Shown here piece after piece: positions 7,793-16,599 of a DNA stretch of 37,079 nt; position 1 is the first letter of the stretch, and each line of letters opens with the position of its first letter. This DNA is from CACIIZ01 sp045565285 (GTDB taxonomy: Bacteria; Pseudomonadota; Alphaproteobacteria; Rhodobacterales; Rhodobacteraceae), in NCBI GenBank assembly GCA_045565285.1, contig JBJLFR010000030.1, positions 1 through 37,079 on the forward strand. The letters run 5' to 3'. The notes under the pieces were generated by a model. It had not been told where the DNA came from. It did not search any database and saw only the letters and a list, made by a program, of their open reading frames with translations. The position numbers and the translations under genes were made by a program.

Positions 7793-9823
7793 CTATCGTA
7801 ATTCAGCTGCAGTATTACCTCCATCTACTGTAAGCACGTGTCCAGTAGTTCTTTTCATTTGTGCTAATGCAGCAAAACCCTCAGCTACATGTTTTGCCTC
7901 AACCTCTTGTTGAAGTAAATTGCCTTCCATATAAACTTGTTCACTTATTCCTCTAGATTTTGATCTTGCCTTAATAAAATTATCAGTTAATAAACCCGAT
8001 CTGATCCTATCAGCATTAATTCCATTAACTCTGATTTTATCTTTTCCTAGTTCTAAAGCAAGTTGACGCATTAGAAACATTGTAGTGGCTTTTGGAAGAC
8101 CATAGGCACCCATATTAGTTCCAGGATTTATTGCTTGTTTTGAAATATTAAATAGGATCTGACCTCCTCTATCTTGAAGTTTCATAATTTTCGCGGCTTC
8201 TATTGCAAAAGATTTATGGGCAAAAAAATTAAGTTCAAAAGCTTTTCTTAAGTTCTTATCATCTAACTCTAGCATCAATCCACTAGTTGCATTTCCTGCA
8301 TTGGAAATTAGAATATCTATTCCTCCAAAATTAAGGATTGAATTATTAATTACTTTCTCGGCTGATCCTTTTTTAGTTATATCGCATGCAATTGCTTTAT
8401 CCCAAGGAGTAAGTTGATTTAAGGCAGATTCTAAAGCATTAGAATCTTGATCAACGAGTAGAATATTCGCCCCTAATTTTGAAAACTTTTTTGCTGTTTC
8501 AAGTCCTATTGTTCCTGCTCCTCCAGTAACAACAACTATATGTCCTTGAAATATGGGGGGTTTTCCTTTTCCTAATTTAGCTTGTTCTAAGGACCAATAC
8601 TCACAATCAAACATATCTTTTTCTTTTAAAGGATAAAACCCTCCAAAATCTTCTCCCACAGCTCGCACTCTTACGTTTTGTTCAGCAAGGTCAGCTGCTG
8701 CAGCTGCAGCTTTCGAGTTTATTCCAATTCCTAAAATACCTAGTTTCTCAACCCAGGCATGTTTAGGATCTGCTTGCAAAATTGTTTTTGGTTCTGAGGC
8801 TTTTTTAACTTGTCTTTCAAAGTACTTTTCATAAGAAATTTTGAAGTTTTGTACTTTTTTAAATATACTATTTTCATCAATTTCAGATTTTTTAAGAAAA
8901 ATAGGTCTACCTTTTGTTCTCAGCACATGATCGGGAGAAGCCATACCTCTTTTTTCTAGAAAAGTAATATCTTTTCTTTTGAAAAAAATATCGATATTTC
9001 TACTTGTTCTAAGATCAAAAATTGGCATAGGTTGATCCTTAGTTCCATTTATATTTGCAATCATTCCTCTCAAAACGGGAAGAAAGTGAATGTTTTTTAC
9101 ATTATTTCTTTCACCGATATTTGTAGGCTTTTTTAATTTAAAATATTTTGCTACTTTATTAGTGTGTTCAATAATTCTTTGATAACTCTGTTTAGCAGTT
9201 TCTCCAAAAGCAAAATGACCATGGTTCAAGAGTAACAAGCCTTCAACTGTTGGATTTTTTTCGTAGATCTCAGCTGCTTTTTTTGCTAGTTCAAAACCAG
9301 GCATTATATATGGGACAATTGCTAATCTATCTCCAAAGATTTCATTACATACTTCTCTTGCTTTAGGAAGATTTGCTAAAATTAAAAAAGGGGTTGCATG
9401 TGTATGATCAACAAACTTATGAGGTAAAAATGCATGTAAGAGTGTTTCAACAGAAGGGTTGGGCGAAGTACTATCTAAAAGGTTATTTCTTTGGATGTTT
9501 ACCATTTCTTCGTCACTTAGTTTATTTAAATTCCTTAATTTACATAATGGATCAAGTCTAACTCCTGGTAATCCGGGAGCTTTTAATGTATCTAAATCCC
9601 AACCAGATCCTTTAACATGTAATACCCGTTCGGATTCTCCAAAAATATTTTCCCTAGTGACTTTAACTGAAGTATTTCCTCCACCATGCATTACCAAATC
9701 AGGATTTGATCCAATAAGTCTTGAAGTGTAAACACGTTCTCCCAAATCCTGGTCTGCTTCAAAACTTCCATGAGTTTCTCGCCATTTAAGTGCTTCTTTA
9801 TTTTTATATAAATCTTTAATCAT
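7793..9823 (-). CDS. Bifunctional class II aldolase / short-chain dehydrogenase (RhaD-like fusion)
   Basis: A 676-residue fusion. Residues 1-220 are a class II aldolase/adducin domain with GGNTS (48-52), KGSG (71-74), candidate catalytic E126 and zinc-ligand motifs HTH (140-142) and HGH (201-203). Residues 425-676 are a Rossmann short-chain dehydrogenase with TGGAGTIG (433-440), NAG (508-510), S561 and YxxxK (Y574, K578). Rhizobial RhaD has this architecture and splits rhamnulose-1-phosphate into DHAP and lactaldehyde. Here the gene overlaps mtnA by 4 bases in an mtnK-mtnA operon, so I infer that it cleaves a 5-substituted ribulose-1-phosphate to DHAP plus a two-carbon aldehyde, which the second domain oxidises or reduces. 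No rhamnose isomerase or kinase is nearby. Confidence 0.85.
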   Translation of the reverse strand: MIKDLYKNKEALKWRETHGSFEADQDLGERVYTSRLIGSNPDLVMHGGGNTSVKVTRENIFGESERVLHVKGSGWDLDTLKAPGLPGVRLDPLCKLRNLNKLSDEEMVNIQRNNLLDSTSPNPSVETLLHAFLPHKFVDHTHATPFLILANLPKAREVCNEIFGDRLAIVPYIMPGFELAKKAAEIYEKNPTVEGLLLLNHGHFAFGETAKQSYQRIIEHTNKVAKYFKLKKPTNIGERNNVKNIHFLPVLRGMIANINGTKDQPMPIFDLRTSRNIDIFFKRKDITFLEKRGMASPDHVLRTKGRPIFLKKSEIDENSIFKKVQNFKISYEKYFERQVKKASEPKTILQADPKHAWVEKLGILGIGINSKAAAAAADLAEQNVRVRAVGEDFGGFYPLKEKDMFDCEYWSLEQAKLGKGKPPIFQGHIVVVTGGAGTIGLETAKKFSKLGANILLVDQDSNALESALNQLTPWDKAIACDITKKGSAEKVINNSILNFGGIDILISNAGNATSGLMLELDDKNLRKAFELNFFAHKSFAIEAAKIMKLQDRGGQILFNISKQAINPGTNMGAYGLPKATTMFLMRQLALELGKDKIRVNGINADRIRSGLLTDNFIKARSKSRGISEQVYMEGNLLQQEVEAKHVAEGFAALAQMKRTTGHVLTVDGGNTAAELR

Positions 9824-10926
9824 CTATTTTCTTTCATATCAATTTTTGGAAAAAGTTTGCGCAAACCGTCTGAAGATGCTTCGCATACACCTTTTTCAGT
9901 TATAAGTCCTGTAACTAATTTAGCTGGTGTTACATCAAAAGCAGGATTAGATCCGATAGTTCCTTCAGGAGTCACTTTCAATTTGGATATAGAACCGGTG
10001 GCATCTTTTCCTTGAACTAATGACACCTCGCTTTCACTTCTCTCTTCAATAGGAATATCATGGATGCCATCTTCAATAGTCCAGTCGATAGTAGGAGAAG
10101 GCAAGGCTACATAAAAAGGAATATTATTATCTTTAGCAGCTAGTGCTTTCAGATAGGTTCCAATTTTATTGCATACATCCCCCCTAGAGGTAGTTCTGTC
10201 TGTTCCAACTATAACCATATCTACTAAACCATGTTGCATTAGATGACCTCCTGCATTATCTGTAATATAATTATGACTTATCCCATGACTTTTTAATTCC
10301 CAAGCCGTCAGAGCCCCTTGGTTTCTTGGTCTTGTTTCATCTACCCATACATGAATTGGTATATTTAAATTATGAGCGTGGTACATTGGACTAGTAGCTG
10401 TTCCCCAGTCTACCGTTGCTAACCAACCAGCATTACAATGAGTTAATAACCTAATAGGTTCCCCTGCAGGTTTTTTCTTTACAATTGATTTAATTATATC
10501 AAGTCCATTAAGACCAATTTTTTTATTTATCTCAACGTCTTCATTAGCAAGTTTAATTGCTAATTGCATTGCTTCAAACCCTCTATCTTTTGTAGAAGTT
10601 TTTAAAAGATGATTCCTACATCTATCAAGTGCCCATTTTAGGTTAATAGCTGTTGGTCTTGTTTGATTTAATCTATCCCAGCTTAAATCAAGATTTTTAT
10701 TTGAGGGATCTCTAAGCATTTGGCGTGCTAACCCAAAAGCAGCTGTCGCTCCAATTAAGGGTGCACCTCTTACAGCCATTTCTTTTATGGCATTTTCAAA
10801 ATTTTCAAGAGTTTCAACTGTAATAATTTTGAACTCGTAAGGTAGAAGGCGTTGATCTATAATTTTAACTTGATCAAGTTTATTATCATACCAAATCGAA
10901 TTATAATGATCTCCATTTACGTTCAC
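9820..10926 (-). CDS. mtnA: S-methyl-5-thioribose-1-phosphate isomerase (MtnA)
   Basis: Aldose-ketose isomerase that converts 5-methylthioribose-1-phosphate (or, in some organisms, 5-deoxyribose-1-phosphate) to the ribulose-1-phosphate form. The 368-residue protein belongs to the eIF2B-alpha/MtnA family. It has AVRGAPLIG (51-59), the catalytic cysteine in THCNAGWLA (C164) and the catalytic aspartate in VGTDRTTSRGD (D243), with the spacing expected for MtnA. It overlaps mtnK upstream and the aldolase gene downstream by 4 bases each, so the three genes are translationally coupled. Downstream universal-methionine-salvage genes (mtnB, mtnC, mtnD) are absent here. Confidence 0.95.
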   Translation of the reverse strand: MNVNGDHYNSIWYDNKLDQVKIIDQRLLPYEFKIITVETLENFENAIKEMAVRGAPLIGATAAFGLARQMLRDPSNKNLDLSWDRLNQTRPTAINLKWALDRCRNHLLKTSTKDRGFEAMQLAIKLANEDVEINKKIGLNGLDIIKSIVKKKPAGEPIRLLTHCNAGWLATVDWGTATSPMYHAHNLNIPIHVWVDETRPRNQGALTAWELKSHGISHNYITDNAGGHLMQHGLVDMVIVGTDRTTSRGDVCNKIGTYLKALAAKDNNIPFYVALPSPTIDWTIEDGIHDIPIEERSESEVSLVQGKDATGSISKLKVTPEGTIGSNPAFDVTPAKLVTGLITEKGVCEASSDGLRKLFPKIDMKENR

Positions 10927-12182
10927 AAAAAATCCTTTCTGTTAAATTCTTTTGCCATATTAGTTAAACCTTTGACACCTTTTATCGAATTAGGATTTAA
11001 TAATAATTCCCTTCCCATCATCAAATTACGAGCCTCAAGTTTTGCCCTCATCACAGTATCTTCTATCTTCTCAAAGTCAGCATTATGAGCAAGGGATAAA
11101 CAACGTCTTTGCATCTCAATACCACAAAAAGATAATGAGGTAATCCAAATATCATACATCACTGAATCTAAGGCATATTTTGAGGACTGACCTTGATCTT
11201 CAAATAATGACCTTGAATAAAGAATACCTTTTCTCTCAGTATTCCATAATAATGTGAATTCGGTTGAAAATTTTTCAACCGTATCTTCAATAACTTGAAG
11301 CAGCCAAGATTGGAAAGCAGATGTTTCAATTGAATCTACGCGATGGGCAGGTTGACTAAAATAAGACATTAAGTAATTAGCTATAAGCATTCCTAAATCA
11401 AATCCCATTGGACCATATATTGCAAATTCAGGATCAATGACTTTAGTATCGTTATGAGTACACATTATCGAACCTGAATGCAAATCTCCATGACACATAG
11501 TTTCACCATGACTCGAGAATTTCATAAGCATTTTATGAGCTTGGGTTTTTAATTTAGTATCTTGACGCAATATTTTTATAATGGGGGCTAGGCCATCTGT
11601 ATTGAAATTTAACTCAGCTTTAAAGTATGGGTCTGTAAATACAAAAGTTTCAGTAATTCCCATTAGCTCAACATTTCTATAAAAAAGAGCTGAATCAGCT
11701 TTTTTTTCAGAGCTGTCCATAGATAATTCAGAGCCCCTAAATGCCAATCTTGCGCAATGTTTTCCTAAACTATTAGATAATCCTTCTACCTTTTCTCCAT
11801 TAATTAGCTTTCCTCGTAAAATAATATGATCTTCAAGGAATTCCATTGCGATTAAACCTTGAGTTTTATTAAAGTAATATACTTCAGGAATTATTCCAGG
11901 ATCTCTTTTTTCTTGTCTTATCAGTGCATTATATTCAAAAAAAGATCTCTCTAATGTAAGAGGCCAGCCCTCTCCGACTAGTCTCATATGTGGTAGGGCT
12001 TGTTTGATTATTATTTTCCCTTTGTCTCCAATTACGATAAAAACTAAGTTTAGATTTCCATCTCCTACTTCTTTAACATCCCAATTAGAAAAGTTTGAAC
12101 CTACTTTGTCTGTTATAGCAGAAATTGACGATAACCTCTCTGGGAGTTCGCTTTGATTTAATGCTAAATATTTTTCAACCAT
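10923..12182 (-). CDS. mtnK: S-methyl-5-thioribose kinase (MtnK)
   Basis: Kinase of the aminoglycoside-phosphotransferase fold that phosphorylates C1 of 5-methylthioribose; relatives also use 5-deoxyribose. At 419 residues it has normal length. Hallmarks are EVGDGNLNLVF (residues 37-47), the IIKQALPHMRLVGEGWPLT region near 58-76, and the catalytic and metal-binding motifs HGDLHSGSIM and DPEFAIYGP (near 229-255). It is the first gene of the minus-strand operon, with an AGGAG ribosome-binding site about 7 bases before ATG. A free-sugar kinase, rather than a methylthioadenosine phosphorylase, suits a substrate imported as the free sugar by the divergent ABC system. Confidence 0.93.
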   Translation of the reverse strand: MVEKYLALNQSELPERLSSISAITDKVGSNFSNWDVKEVGDGNLNLVFIVIGDKGKIIIKQALPHMRLVGEGWPLTLERSFFEYNALIRQEKRDPGIIPEVYYFNKTQGLIAMEFLEDHIILRGKLINGEKVEGLSNSLGKHCARLAFRGSELSMDSSEKKADSALFYRNVELMGITETFVFTDPYFKAELNFNTDGLAPIIKILRQDTKLKTQAHKMLMKFSSHGETMCHGDLHSGSIMCTHNDTKVIDPEFAIYGPMGFDLGMLIANYLMSYFSQPAHRVDSIETSAFQSWLLQVIEDTVEKFSTEFTLLWNTERKGILYSRSLFEDQGQSSKYALDSVMYDIWITSLSFCGIEMQRRCLSLAHNADFEKIEDTVMRAKLEARNLMMGRELLLNPNSIKGVKGLTNMAKEFNRKDFL

Positions 12183-12217
12183 TTTTTCTTCTCCTAATTA
12201 AGATCAAAAATTTATAT

Positions 12218-12268
12218 AATATAAAAATTTATCTATTTGATTGACAATTGATTATGCTATTATAAATG
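12218..12268. promoter_or_regulatory. Candidate back-to-back promoters of mtnK and the sugar ABC operon
   Basis: For the minus strand, TTGTCA (complement of 12242-12247) and TATATT (complement of 12218-12223) are 18 bases apart and would serve mtnK. On the plus strand a consensus TTGACA (12241-12246) is followed by the AT-rich TATAAATG (12261-12268), a weaker -10 region. The two -35 boxes overlap almost completely, so one regulator bound here could control both operons. Prediction only. Confidence 0.35.
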
Positions 12269-12291
12269 TAAATCTACCAATTAATTTTTTA

Positions 12292-13817
12292 ATGAGTTTA
12301 TTATATCTCAAATAGCTTGTAAAATCTGTAATCTAGAGAAGTCTTTTGGACCTAATAAGGTTCTGAGATCTATTAATTTTGATCTTTATCCTGGAGAAAT
12401 AACTGTTTTAATGGGGGCGAACGGGGCAGGTAAGTCAACATTAGTTAAAATATTATGTGGTGTGCATGAATCTGATGGAGGTTCAATTAATCTTTTTGGT
12501 AAGGTTTTTAAACCAAAAAAACCAGTAGAAGCATTTAATGAAGGTGTAGTGACAGTTCATCAATCTATAAATGATGGAGTTGTTCCAGATTTAGATGTTG
12601 CTTCTAATTTAATGTTAGATCGTTTAACTGATAAAAAAGCTGGTTTTTTTATTAGTGAAAGAAATCTTCGTATTGAGTCAGGCAAAATTGCTGAAATTAT
12701 GGGTCTTTCATTTGATAGCAGAAAGCCTGTAGCAGAATTAGGAGTGGCAGATCGTCAGTTAATAGCAATTGCAAGGGCGATGGCAAGAAGTCCTAAAGTA
12801 CTCATTCTTGATGAACCTACTTCTTCACTTTCAGCCAAAGAGGCTGATACATTATTTAAAATTCTTGGCCGCTTGAGAAGTACAAATGTCGCAATATTAT
12901 ATATTTCGCACAGAATGTCCGACATAAGACAAATATCGGATAAGATAATTTGTATGAGGGATGGTAGTATATCAGGAACTTTTATTGAAAAACCCTTGGA
13001 TTATGAGGGTGCTGTTAGTGCTATGATTGGCCATAAAATGACTGAAGTAAATGTTACTATTCCTAAAAAAGGATCAGAAATTTTAAATTTATCAAGCCTT
13101 AAATTAGATCAAGATAGTGCTAACATTGATCTTAAAATACATAAAAATGAAGTTGTAGCTATTACTGGACTTTTGGGTAGTGGGAAAACTCAATTAGCTT
13201 CAATACTTTTTGGAGTTCAAAAACAACATAGTGGATCTATTTTTTTAAATGGAAATAATTACTCTCCTTCTAGTCCTTTGGAAGCAATTAAGTTAGGTGT
13301 TCACATGAGTCCAAAAGATCGGGCATCTAATGCAGTCATCAAAGATTTTGATATAGAAAGAAATTTGACCATTCCTTTTCTAAAAAGATATTCATGGTTA
13401 TCATTACTAAAATTTAATTCATTAAAAAATGTAACTAAAGGAACTATCAATGACCTAGGAATTGTTTGTCAAACTGAGACTGATGATATTGAAACCCTTT
13501 CAGGGGGAAATCAGCAAAAAGTTGTAGTTGGTCGCTGGTTGCTAAAGTCTTGTAGTTTGCTAGTTCTTGATGAACCTTTTCAAGGTGTTGATATAAAAGC
13601 CAGAAGAGATATAGGAAATTACATTAGAAAAACTTCAATTAACAGAGCCACTATCGTTTTTGTAGCAGAATTAGATGAAGCTCTTGAAATTGCTGATAGA
13701 ATTTTAGTAATGAATGAAAAAAAATTAGTTGGTGAGCATATCAATAAAAATGTTGATATAAATCAAATATTAGTTGAAATAGCTGGCAAGAGCTCTCTTA
13801 ATGAACTGGGTAGGTGA
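12292..13817 (+). CDS. Ribose-type sugar ABC transporter, duplicated ATP-binding protein (probable 1-base indel at 5' end)
   Basis: Two fused ABC domains, about 508 residues, as in RbsA/MglA/XylG. The first domain has GANGAGKST, a degenerate LGVADRQ signature and LILDEPTSS; the second has GLLGSGKTQ, LSGGNQQK and LVLDEP. Conserved coding extends upstream of the internal ATG at 12411 (CNLEKSFGPNKVLRSINFD) back to 12285, but that stretch has no in-frame ATG, GTG or TTG. The ATG at 12292 is one frame off. A single missing T in the TTT at 12297-12299 would give MSFIISQIACKIC and join it perfectly, so I set the start there. A non-standard ATT start at 12300 is the alternative. The ATPase should energise uptake of the sugar handled by mtnK-mtnA-aldolase. 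Confidence 0.85.
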
Positions 13818-13820
13818 TAA

Positions 13821-14837
13821 ATGGATAATGAATTTGGATTCAGAGAATTTTCGATAAAATATGGCTTTTTATTATTACTTACAGGTTTAATTTTGTTTTT
13901 TTCTTTTTTCGCAAGTGGTTTTGCAGGCCCACGCTCTGCGGTTTTTATTTTTCAGTCCGTTGCGATTACTGGGATATTAGCATTAGGTGTAACATGTACA
14001 CTGGTAGTTGATGGGTTTGATCTTTCTATAGGATCAGTGGCCACTTCTTCACTAATGATGTCAGCATATATGTTAGTGATATTAGAACAAAGTGCTTTTG
14101 TGGCTATTGTTGCATGTTTATTAATGGGTGCTTTCGTAGGTCTCATTAATGGTTTATTGATAGTAAAAATGAAAGTCCCAGATTTATTAGCAACTCTTGG
14201 AATGATGTTTTTATTGATTGGATTGCAGCGAGTACCTACTGAGGGAAGATCAATTGCCACTGGTATGAGGTTGCCTTCAGGAGAAGTTGCAGATGGAATA
14301 TTTCCTGCAAGCTTTTTATGGATAGGAAGACATAGATTTGATGTATTTCTTGAAAAGTTAATTCCTGTTCCAGTAATCATTTTTATAGTGGTTGCCTTAA
14401 TAATTTGGGTTTTTTTAGAACTCACTCGTCATGGAAGATTAATGTATGCTATTGGTTCCAATGCAAGGGCTGCTTCTTTAGCTGGAACGAATGTTAATTT
14501 TTATAAAATTTTAGCTTATGTTATTTCAGGCATTACTGCATCTATAGGTGGATTGCTTTTATCTGCAAGATTGGGAAGAGGAGATATAGCCTCTGGAAAT
14601 AATTTATTGTTGGATAGTGTTGCTGCAGCTTTAATTGGTTTTGCAGTACTCGGAGCCGCAAAACCTAATGCATTAGGAACTGCTATAGGAGCACTTTTTG
14701 TAGGTGTTTTACTTCATGGTTTGACTATGATGAATGCTCCGTATTATACTCAAGATTTTGTAAAAGGAGGGGTATTAGTAATAGCTTTAGTTTTTACCTT
14801 TGCTCTTACATCTAGATCTCAAAAGGGAGGTCATTAA
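13821..14837 (+). CDS. Ribose-type sugar ABC transporter, permease
   Basis: RbsC/BPD_transp_2 family inner-membrane permease, 338 residues with about eight to ten hydrophobic segments. Family motifs include VDGFDLSIGSV (near 63-73), GLINGLLIVKMKVPDLLATLG (near 107-127, quoted in part by its core), and YAIGSNARAASLAGTNV (near 209-225). It begins 3 bases after the ATPase stop and is followed 36 bases later by the binding protein, completing a carbohydrate uptake class 2 importer. Its specificity cannot be read from the permease itself. Confidence 0.92.
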   Translation: MDNEFGFREFSIKYGFLLLLTGLILFFSFFASGFAGPRSAVFIFQSVAITGILALGVTCTLVVDGFDLSIGSVATSSLMMSAYMLVILEQSAFVAIVACLLMGAFVGLINGLLIVKMKVPDLLATLGMMFLLIGLQRVPTEGRSIATGMRLPSGEVADGIFPASFLWIGRHRFDVFLEKLIPVPVIIFIVVALIIWVFLELTRHGRLMYAIGSNARAASLAGTNVNFYKILAYVISGITASIGGLLLSARLGRGDIASGNNLLLDSVAAALIGFAVLGAAKPNALGTAIGALFVGVLLHGLTMMNAPYYTQDFVKGGVLVIALVFTFALTSRSQKGGH

Positions 14838-14873
14838 TCAAAATTTGTTTTTAAATTGAAGGGAGAATTATTT

Positions 14874-15920
14874 ATGAATAAAATTTTTAAAAAATTAGCA
14901 TCAGCTTTAGGAGGAGCTATGCTATTATTAACTGGTTTTTCAACAGCTTTTGCTGAGATGCCTGCTCCTTTGGATGATCCGGGAAAAGTAAAAATAGCTT
15001 TAGTTCGTTTTTTGAGTACTGGTGATTTCTTTCAAGCTTATTTAGGAGGTGTGGAATCACAGGCTCAAGCCATTGGAGTTGATCTAAGAGTTTTTGATAG
15101 TAGGCAGGATGCTGCTTTACAGGCAGATATGGTTGATCAAGCAATAGCTTTGGGCGTTGATGGTATTATAATACAGCATGGACTTACTGAATCTATGAAA
15201 GATGCTGCTCAAAGAGCTGTAGATGCTGGAATTAAGGTTGTAGCATTTGACGTTAATGTAGAAAATCCTGCAATACCTCAAGTAGAACAATCTGATTATA
15301 TGCTAGGAAAACTTGCTTTAGAACAAGCTATTAAAGATAATGGAAATTCTTTTAAAGCAGGTTATGTTTATGTACCAGGCATTGCTCCACTAGATAGAAG
15401 AGATGTTGCTTGGCAAGAAGTAAAAGAAGCTAATCCTGGTATAGATGAAGTTGCTGTATTTGGCACTTTAGATAACCCGATAGCAAATTCCAATGCGAAT
15501 CAAGCAAGATCAGTTTTGCAAGCTAATTCAGACATTACAGTAATGTTTGCACCTTATGATGAATTTGCAAAAGGTGTAAAACTTGCCGTTGATGAAGCAG
15601 GATTAACCGATCAAATAAAGATATATTCTGCAGATGTTTCTACTGCTGATATTTCACTGATGAGAGAGTCTGGTTCAGCTTGGGCAGCAACAGTTGCAAC
15701 AAACCCTGCTGTTGTAGGAGAAGTATGTGTTAGATCATTGGCTATAATGTTAACTGGTGGGAACCCAGGAAGTAGTGTAATTGTTCCTCCTACTTTAATA
15801 ACCCAGTCTTTTTTAAATGAGCAGGATATTAAAAATATGGAAGATTTAGGTGCTAAAATGCCACAATTTCAGCATGCTGATGTTGCAATGACAGATTGGA
15901 TGCCATTACCTAAGAGGTAA
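14874..15920 (+). CDS. Ribose-type sugar ABC transporter, periplasmic binding protein
   Basis: Periplasmic-binding-protein type 1 fold (RbsB-like), 348 residues. I chose the ATG at 14874 rather than an upstream TTG because GGGAG lies about 8 bases before it and the protein then starts with a clean signal peptide (MNKIFKK, a hydrophobic core, then STAFA before EMPAP). The mature part contains KIALVRFLSTGDFFQAYLGG and the sugar-site region VAFDVNV near residue 126. It is the last gene of the operon and is followed directly by a terminator. From context I infer binding of 5-methylthioribose, 5-deoxyribose or a related pentose; ribose itself is possible. Confidence 0.9.
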   Translation: MNKIFKKLASALGGAMLLLTGFSTAFAEMPAPLDDPGKVKIALVRFLSTGDFFQAYLGGVESQAQAIGVDLRVFDSRQDAALQADMVDQAIALGVDGIIIQHGLTESMKDAAQRAVDAGIKVVAFDVNVENPAIPQVEQSDYMLGKLALEQAIKDNGNSFKAGYVYVPGIAPLDRRDVAWQEVKEANPGIDEVAVFGTLDNPIANSNANQARSVLQANSDITVMFAPYDEFAKGVKLAVDEAGLTDQIKIYSADVSTADISLMRESGSAWAATVATNPAVVGEVCVRSLAIMLTGGNPGSSVIVPPTLITQSFLNEQDIKNMEDLGAKMPQFQHADVAMTDWMPLPKR

Positions 15921-15929
15921 TAAATACTA

Positions 15930-15961
15930 CTAGGGGTGAGTTTTACTCACCCTTAGTTTTT
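15930..15961 (+). terminator. Rho-independent terminator of the sugar ABC operon
   Basis: A 12-base-pair stem, CTAGGGGTGAGT (15930-15941) against ACTCACCCTTAG (15945-15956) with one G-T wobble, closes a TTT loop and is followed by a run of five T. It starts 10 bases after the binding-protein stop codon and is the clearest terminator in the window. Confidence 0.9.
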
Positions 15962-16010
15962 ATTTAGGAATTTTTTGATGTTGAAAATGTAGTTATAAAA
16001 TTTGTTATAC

Positions 16011-16592
16011 ATGAGTAAACATCATCAAATTTATACAAAAATACTTAATTTTTTAATTGATGCTATCCTTAACAAATCAAGTGAATTCCGTAATTTTGTA
16101 TTTTCAAATATAAATGATGGAAGAGTAGAAAGTAGATATATTGTTTTAAGAGATTTTATTGAAGAAGATCTTAATTTAATTTTTTTTACTGATAAAAGAA
16201 GTCCCAAACTAATATCAATAATTAAAAACAATAAAACAACTTGTTTATTTTATAGTAAAACTCAAAAAATTCAACTGAGGGTAACAACAGAATCTTTCAT
16301 TTTAGATGATCAAAAAAAAATAAAAAAATATTGGGATGAAGTACCTTTAATATCAAGAAAATCGTACTCTACTGAATTACCCCCATCTTCTTTTTCAAAT
16401 TTTGAAACTGATGGTCTTATTAAAGAAACTGATTCAAAAAATAGTGAATATAAAGATAGTTTTAAAAATTTTTCGGTAATAGAAAATTACATCAAAGAAA
16501 TTGATTTTTTATCGCTAAATTCTGGAGGACATAGAAGAGCTAGAGTTTCATTAGATAATAACAAATTTAAATTAGATTGGTTAATACCATGA
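16011..16592 (+). CDS. Pyridoxamine 5'-phosphate oxidase-like FMN-binding protein
   Basis: A 193-residue protein resembling the FMN-binding split-barrel family (Alr4036/PNPOx-like). Supporting segments are SRYIVLRDF near residue 42, LIFFTDKRSPKLISI near 55-69 and a C-terminal RARVSLDNNKFKLDWLIP, which resembles the closing strand of pyridoxamine phosphate oxidases. I start at the ATG 16011 rather than an upstream TTG. Whether it acts on pyridoxamine phosphate or another substrate is not clear; related proteins are often oxidases or reductases of unknown substrate. It stands alone between a terminator and a convergent gene. Confidence 0.7.
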   Translation: MSKHHQIYTKILNFLIDAILNKSSEFRNFVFSNINDGRVESRYIVLRDFIEEDLNLIFFTDKRSPKLISIIKNNKTTCLFYSKTQKIQLRVTTESFILDDQKKIKKYWDEVPLISRKSYSTELPPSSFSNFETDGLIKETDSKNSEYKDSFKNFSVIENYIKEIDFLSLNSGGHRRARVSLDNNKFKLDWLIP

Positions 16593-16599
16593 ATGAAAA

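Noticed and set aside
13952..14425. Long minus-strand frame opposite the sugar permease
   Set aside because: It mirrors the permease coding sequence; low-complexity product, no ribosome-binding site, no family resemblance.
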